A stretch of 64,000 bases of DNA from Prevotella sp. Its GTDB lineage: Bacteria; Bacillota_I; Bacilli_A; ML615J-28; CAG-313. The stretch spans positions 139,537 to 203,536 of the forward strand of contig JAMPDF010000001.1 of NCBI GenBank assembly GCA_023665755.1. The letters are read 5' to 3'. Positions 61,009 to 64,000 of this stretch are shown here, one piece after another. How positions within the stretch are numbered: the stretch's first letter is position 1; every line of letters begins with the position of its first letter. Both the position numbers and the translations under genes were made by a program. The notes beneath the pieces are model-generated. The model had not been told where the DNA came from, did not search any database, and saw only the letters and a program-made list of their open reading frames with translations.

Positions 61009-61350
61009 TTATTTTTTACTTTCACAATCTTCAACATCACAATTTTCACATTCGCCAGAACATTGTGCATCAAAGTCATTTACCGCAGCTTCGATAAAAG
61101 CCCATTCTTCATCCGTCTCTACTTCTTGTAGTTCTCCTGTTCCATCTTCGCCTTCAATATAACTTGCAGCCATGAGTGGGATTTCACCATCATCATCTAC
61201 ATCGCTCATTTCAGAAATTTCATAAAATACAACATATTTCTTTCCAAATTCCTCTGATTCAAGTGTAAATAGAATTTGGCATAATTTTTCATTGCCGTCT
61301 GCATCAATAATGGTCAATTGACCATCAATTAAATTGGGGTTATTATTCAT
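61009..61350 (-). CDS. DUF1292 (YrzB-like) protein
   Basis: A 113-residue acidic protein of the DUF1292 family (QLTIIDADGNEKLCQILFTL, KKYVVFYEI), function unknown. It ends the alaS-ruvX operon, the position of yrzB in Bacillus. The last 17 residues contain four cysteines (CSGECENCDVEDC), a possible metal site not usual for the family. AAGGAG precedes the ATG. Confidence 0.9.
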   Translation of the reverse strand: MNNNPNLIDGQLTIIDADGNEKLCQILFTLESEEFGKKYVVFYEISEMSDVDDDGEIPLMAASYIEGEDGTGELQEVETDEEWAFIEAAVNDFDAQCSGECENCDVEDCESKK

Positions 61351-61362
61351 TGTTCTTCTCCT

Positions 61363-61782
61363 TTATTTATTTATACTATCTAAATAGGATTGTAATATCA
61401 ATGTTGCCGCAAGCGTATCGACCTTATTTTTCCGCTTTGCCCTACTTAAATCGGCTGATATCATCATTTTCGTTACTTCAACTGTAGTTAGCCTTTCATC
61501 ATACAATATGACTTCTAATCCAGTTTCGTTTTCCAACATTTGTTGAAATTCTAGTACATATTCGGATTGAAAACCAAGACTACCATTCATGTTTTTAGGT
61601 AAACCCATAACGATTTTATCAATTTTTCTATCAACAATATACATTTTAACACATTCTAAACATTTTTGCAAATCTTTTTCTCTAAAACGAATAGTAGTAA
61701 TCGATGTGGCAATAATACCTAGTCCATCACTTATTGCCACACCACAAGTCCGATTTCCCAAATCTAGTCCTAAATACCGCAT
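61363..61782 (-). CDS. ruvX: Putative pre-16S rRNA nuclease / RuvX (YqgF)
   Basis: A 139-residue RNase H-fold nuclease of the YqgF family, implicated in 16S rRNA 5' maturation and resembling RuvC resolvases. Motifs: GLDLGNRTCGVAISD, VMGLPKNMNGS, LYDERLTTVE and a final KVDTLAATLIL with the catalytic Asp. It overlaps alaS by 13 bases, as in the usual alaS-yrzL-ruvX-yrzB cluster (yrzL is absent here). Confidence 0.94.
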   Translation of the reverse strand: MRYLGLDLGNRTCGVAISDGLGIIATSITTIRFREKDLQKCLECVKMYIVDRKIDKIVMGLPKNMNGSLGFQSEYVLEFQQMLENETGLEVILYDERLTTVEVTKMMISADLSRAKRKNKVDTLAATLILQSYLDSINK

Positions 61783-64000
61783 GCAATTTTTTCCCTTACT
61801 ATTTGAAGTGCATCTGCCACTTTTTCTATATCTTTACCACCTGCTTGGGCAAAATCAGGACGTCCACCACCATTCCCACCTGTTGTCAGTGCCGCAGTTT
61901 TGACTAATAAACCGCAATTTATGGATGTTTGTTTAGATTTAGCTAAAAATATCACTTTTTGTTCCTCAGTAAAGACATTAGCAAAGAAAATGACACATTT
62001 TTCATAATCAGCGGCAATTTTATCTACCATATCCTTCAATCCATTCATGTCCATTGCTTTCACTTGAGCAACTAAAACGGGGCATGATTGAATCAAATTC
62101 ATTTGTGACTCATATTGCTTATAATCAGCAGAATTGGTAGTCCTTTTGGCTATATCATATGATTTTTCAAGCTGCTTTTGACATTTTTTACTATACTCAA
62201 AACAATCACGATAATTCAAAACGTCTTGATAACTTCCCATTAAGGCCGGAAGTTCATTATCTACATATTCAAGTGCATAACCTTCACCCTTAGCTTTTTC
62301 TATTAAAAAAGACATTTTTTGGTGTATTTCTATAATTTCATTTTTCAAATGACCAATCACCTTTTCCATAGATTTACCTACTTGTTCACCAGTTATGGCC
62401 TCCATTCGAAAAATGCCTGAACCTTTTGATTCAATGCTTGTGATAGCAAAATTTTGAATCTCACCAGTTGAATTTACATGCGTACCACCACACAATTCTT
62501 TACTGAAATCCATATCTACTAATCGAACACTTTCTCCATATTTCTCACCAAATAAAGCTTGTGCACCTCGCTTTTTAGCTTCCTCCATTGTTGTCTCAAT
62601 GGTACAAACTAGTAAATCACGATGAATGACATCTTGAACTAGTTTTTCAATGTCTAAAATTTGTTCAACTGTGAGATTTTGATAATGGTTAAAATCAAAT
62701 CTTAGCCCTTCTGAACTAACTTGTGATCCTTGTTGTACTACATGACCACCCAATACCTCTCGCAATGCTTGATTCAATAAATGTGTTGCGGAATGATTCT
62801 GACAAACTGCTTTTCGGTATGGTTCATCCACAATTGTTTTTACTGTAGATCCTATTTGAATGAACTCACTCTTCATATCAATGGTATGGGCATGCTGACC
62901 ATTAGGTAATCGAAAAGTATCCAGCACTGCAAACTCTTGATCTTGATATTGAATGACTCCCTTATCCCCTACTTGTCCACCCATTTCCGCATAAAATGGT
63001 GTTTGGTTAAAAATAATTTGGATAAGGCCATGTCCTTTTTCCACTAGTTTACCATTTTGAAATAATCCGATTACTGTAGAAATGGATGATAAATTGTCAT
63101 AACCAATAAATGATGAAGGTAGATGAAATTTTAAATAATCTTCATTCTGAACATTCATTGACTGCTCATCATTTCTTGCCTTCCTTGCTCTAATCTTCTG
63201 TTTCTGTAATTCCTGCTGAAAGGCTTCCATATCAACTGAATAACCATTACTATTCGCAACTTCTTCAGTAAGTTCAATTGGAAAACCAAATGTATCATAT
63301 AATAAGAATGCATCTACTCCACTAATTCTATGCTTTGTGGCAACCTTCATTATATCATTTAATTTTTTTTCGCCTGTAGATAGTGTCTTTAAGAAATTTT
63401 CTTCTTCGGTTTGAATAATTTTTTCAATAATCGATTGTTTTTCAACCAAATAACTATAAAACGACTTCATATTATCCACTACAATAGATACAAGTTGATA
63501 CAAGAAAGGCTCATTTAATCCTAATGTTTTTCCATATCGCACAGCTCTTCTAAGTATTCGACGAAGAACATATCCTCTTCCTTCATTAGATAAAGTCGCC
63601 CCATCCGCAATCGCAAAAGTTACACTTCGTATATGATCCACAATTACACGAAAAGCCATCTTATCTTCTTGATTTTGATAACTATGCCCCGTCTTTTCCT
63701 CTAAAAAACGAATCATTGGCATGAATAAATCCGTTTCATAATTGGTTTCAGTATTTTGAAAAATACAAGCAAGTCTTTCTAATCCACTACCTGTATCAAT
63801 ATTTTTACTTGGAAGTTCTGGATAATCTTCTCTACTCAATCCACTAACAGAATTATATTGACTAAAAACAATATTCCAAATTTCAATATAACGATCATTT
63901 TCAATATCTTCTTCTAGTAGCCGAATGCCTATATGATTTGGATCATAGTCTTCTCCACGATCATAAAAAATTTCAGTATCTGGTCCACAAGGCCCCTCAC
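61770..64000 (-). CDS. alaS: Alanyl-tRNA synthetase AlaS (5' end beyond window)
   Basis: Class II synthetase; about 743 C-terminal codons are present and the reading frame stays open to the right edge, so the start lies outside. The edge encodes GEGPCGPDTEIFYDRGEDYD and WNIVFSQYN, part of the catalytic core. Then come the tRNA-binding helices, the editing domain (QNHSATHLLNQALREVLG; MDFSKELCGGTHVNSTGEI with the zinc ligands) and the C-terminal domain ending GGNGGGRPDFAQAGGKD. It is not truncated other than by the window edge. Confidence 0.96.
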   Translation of the reverse strand, partial: EGPCGPDTEIFYDRGEDYDPNHIGIRLLEEDIENDRYIEIWNIVFSQYNSVSGLSREDYPELPSKNIDTGSGLERLACIFQNTETNYETDLFMPMIRFLEEKTGHSYQNQEDKMAFRVIVDHIRSVTFAIADGATLSNEGRGYVLRRILRRAVRYGKTLGLNEPFLYQLVSIVVDNMKSFYSYLVEKQSIIEKIIQTEEENFLKTLSTGEKKLNDIMKVATKHRISGVDAFLLYDTFGFPIELTEEVANSNGYSVDMEAFQQELQKQKIRARKARNDEQSMNVQNEDYLKFHLPSSFIGYDNLSSISTVIGLFQNGKLVEKGHGLIQIIFNQTPFYAEMGGQVGDKGVIQYQDQEFAVLDTFRLPNGQHAHTIDMKSEFIQIGSTVKTIVDEPYRKAVCQNHSATHLLNQALREVLGGHVVQQGSQVSSEGLRFDFNHYQNLTVEQILDIEKLVQDVIHRDLLVCTIETTMEEAKKRGAQALFGEKYGESVRLVDMDFSKELCGGTHVNSTGEIQNFAITSIESKGSGIFRMEAITGEQVGKSMEKVIGHLKNEIIEIHQKMSFLIEKAKGEGYALEYVDNELPALMGSYQDVLNYRDCFEYSKKCQKQLEKSYDIAKRTTNSADYKQYESQMNLIQSCPVLVAQVKAMDMNGLKDMVDKIAADYEKCVIFFANVFTEEQKVIFLAKSKQTSINCGLLVKTAALTTGGNGGGRPDFAQAGGKDIEKVADALQIVREKIACGI

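Noticed and set aside
1..64000. Mycoplasma-type genetic code (TGA as Trp)
   Set aside because: TGA ends genes, for example at 12242-12244 and 41920-41922, and Trp positions in conserved motifs use TGG.

Overview
The window is chromosomal DNA from an AT-rich, low-GC Gram-positive bacterium (Bacillota, class Bacilli; probably an uncultured, anaerobic, gut-type lineage related to Erysipelotrichia or RF39-like groups; that placement is inference). Evidence: Bacillus-like gene order, AGGAGG ribosome sites, strong TTGACA/TATAAT promoters with 17-base spacers, a B-type RNase P RNA, lipoprotein signal peptides and Bacillus sporulation genes. TGA is used as a stop (for example the ATGA overlap at 12242-12245) and Trp is TGG, so the code is the standard bacterial one, not that of Mycoplasma. 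No CRISPR array, insertion sequence, prophage or tRNA gene was seen.

Layout. 1-1.4 kb: plsY, yneF and a 2[4Fe-4S] ferredoxin. 1.4-27.9 kb (minus strand): a surface cluster of five large lipoproteins and a complete oligopeptide ABC transporter. Its centre is a roughly 2480-residue doubly anchored subtilisin-family protease carrying about 30 BspA-type leucine-rich repeats, directly followed by an InlB-repeat lipoprotein and oppA-B-C-D-F. This reads as a machine that cuts extracellular protein and imports the peptides. 28-37 kb (minus): a shortened copy of the Bacillus macromolecular-synthesis region, in transcription order rpsU, zinc-ribbon protein, yqfC, yqfD, glyS, dnaG, rpoD, trmK, nif3, preceded by gerM-rdgB. 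38-41.6 kb: a CPBP protease and a sugar O-acetyltransferase on the plus strand, then yceD-rpmF-rsmH on the minus. 41.7-44.3 kb: engB-spoVID-ysxE (spore coat assembly) and a convergent 61-residue membrane peptide. 44.4-50.3 kb: truB-ribF-rpsO-pnp-degV and rnpB. 50.3-57.2 kb: an ABC-2 type transporter, a signal-less von Willebrand A protein, and a heterodimeric ABC exporter. 57.4-64 kb: an AroB-like protein lacking its metal ligands, a thioredoxin-like protein without CxxC, tmcAL, mrp, and the alaS-ruvX-DUF1292 operon (alaS runs off the right edge).

The main themes are: (1) the protease/LRR/Opp surface operon and a recurring uncharacterised module shared by three lipoproteins; (2) an endospore programme in a compacted genome, with yqfC, yqfD, gerM, spoVID and ysxE in their Bacillus neighbourhoods and promoters resembling the mother-cell sigma-E consensus; (3) a possible mother-cell regulon linking the vWA protein and the 61-residue peptide through a shared promoter motif; (4) several homologues that have lost hallmark catalytic or metal residues (AroB-like, thioredoxin-like, YsxE, Mrp).
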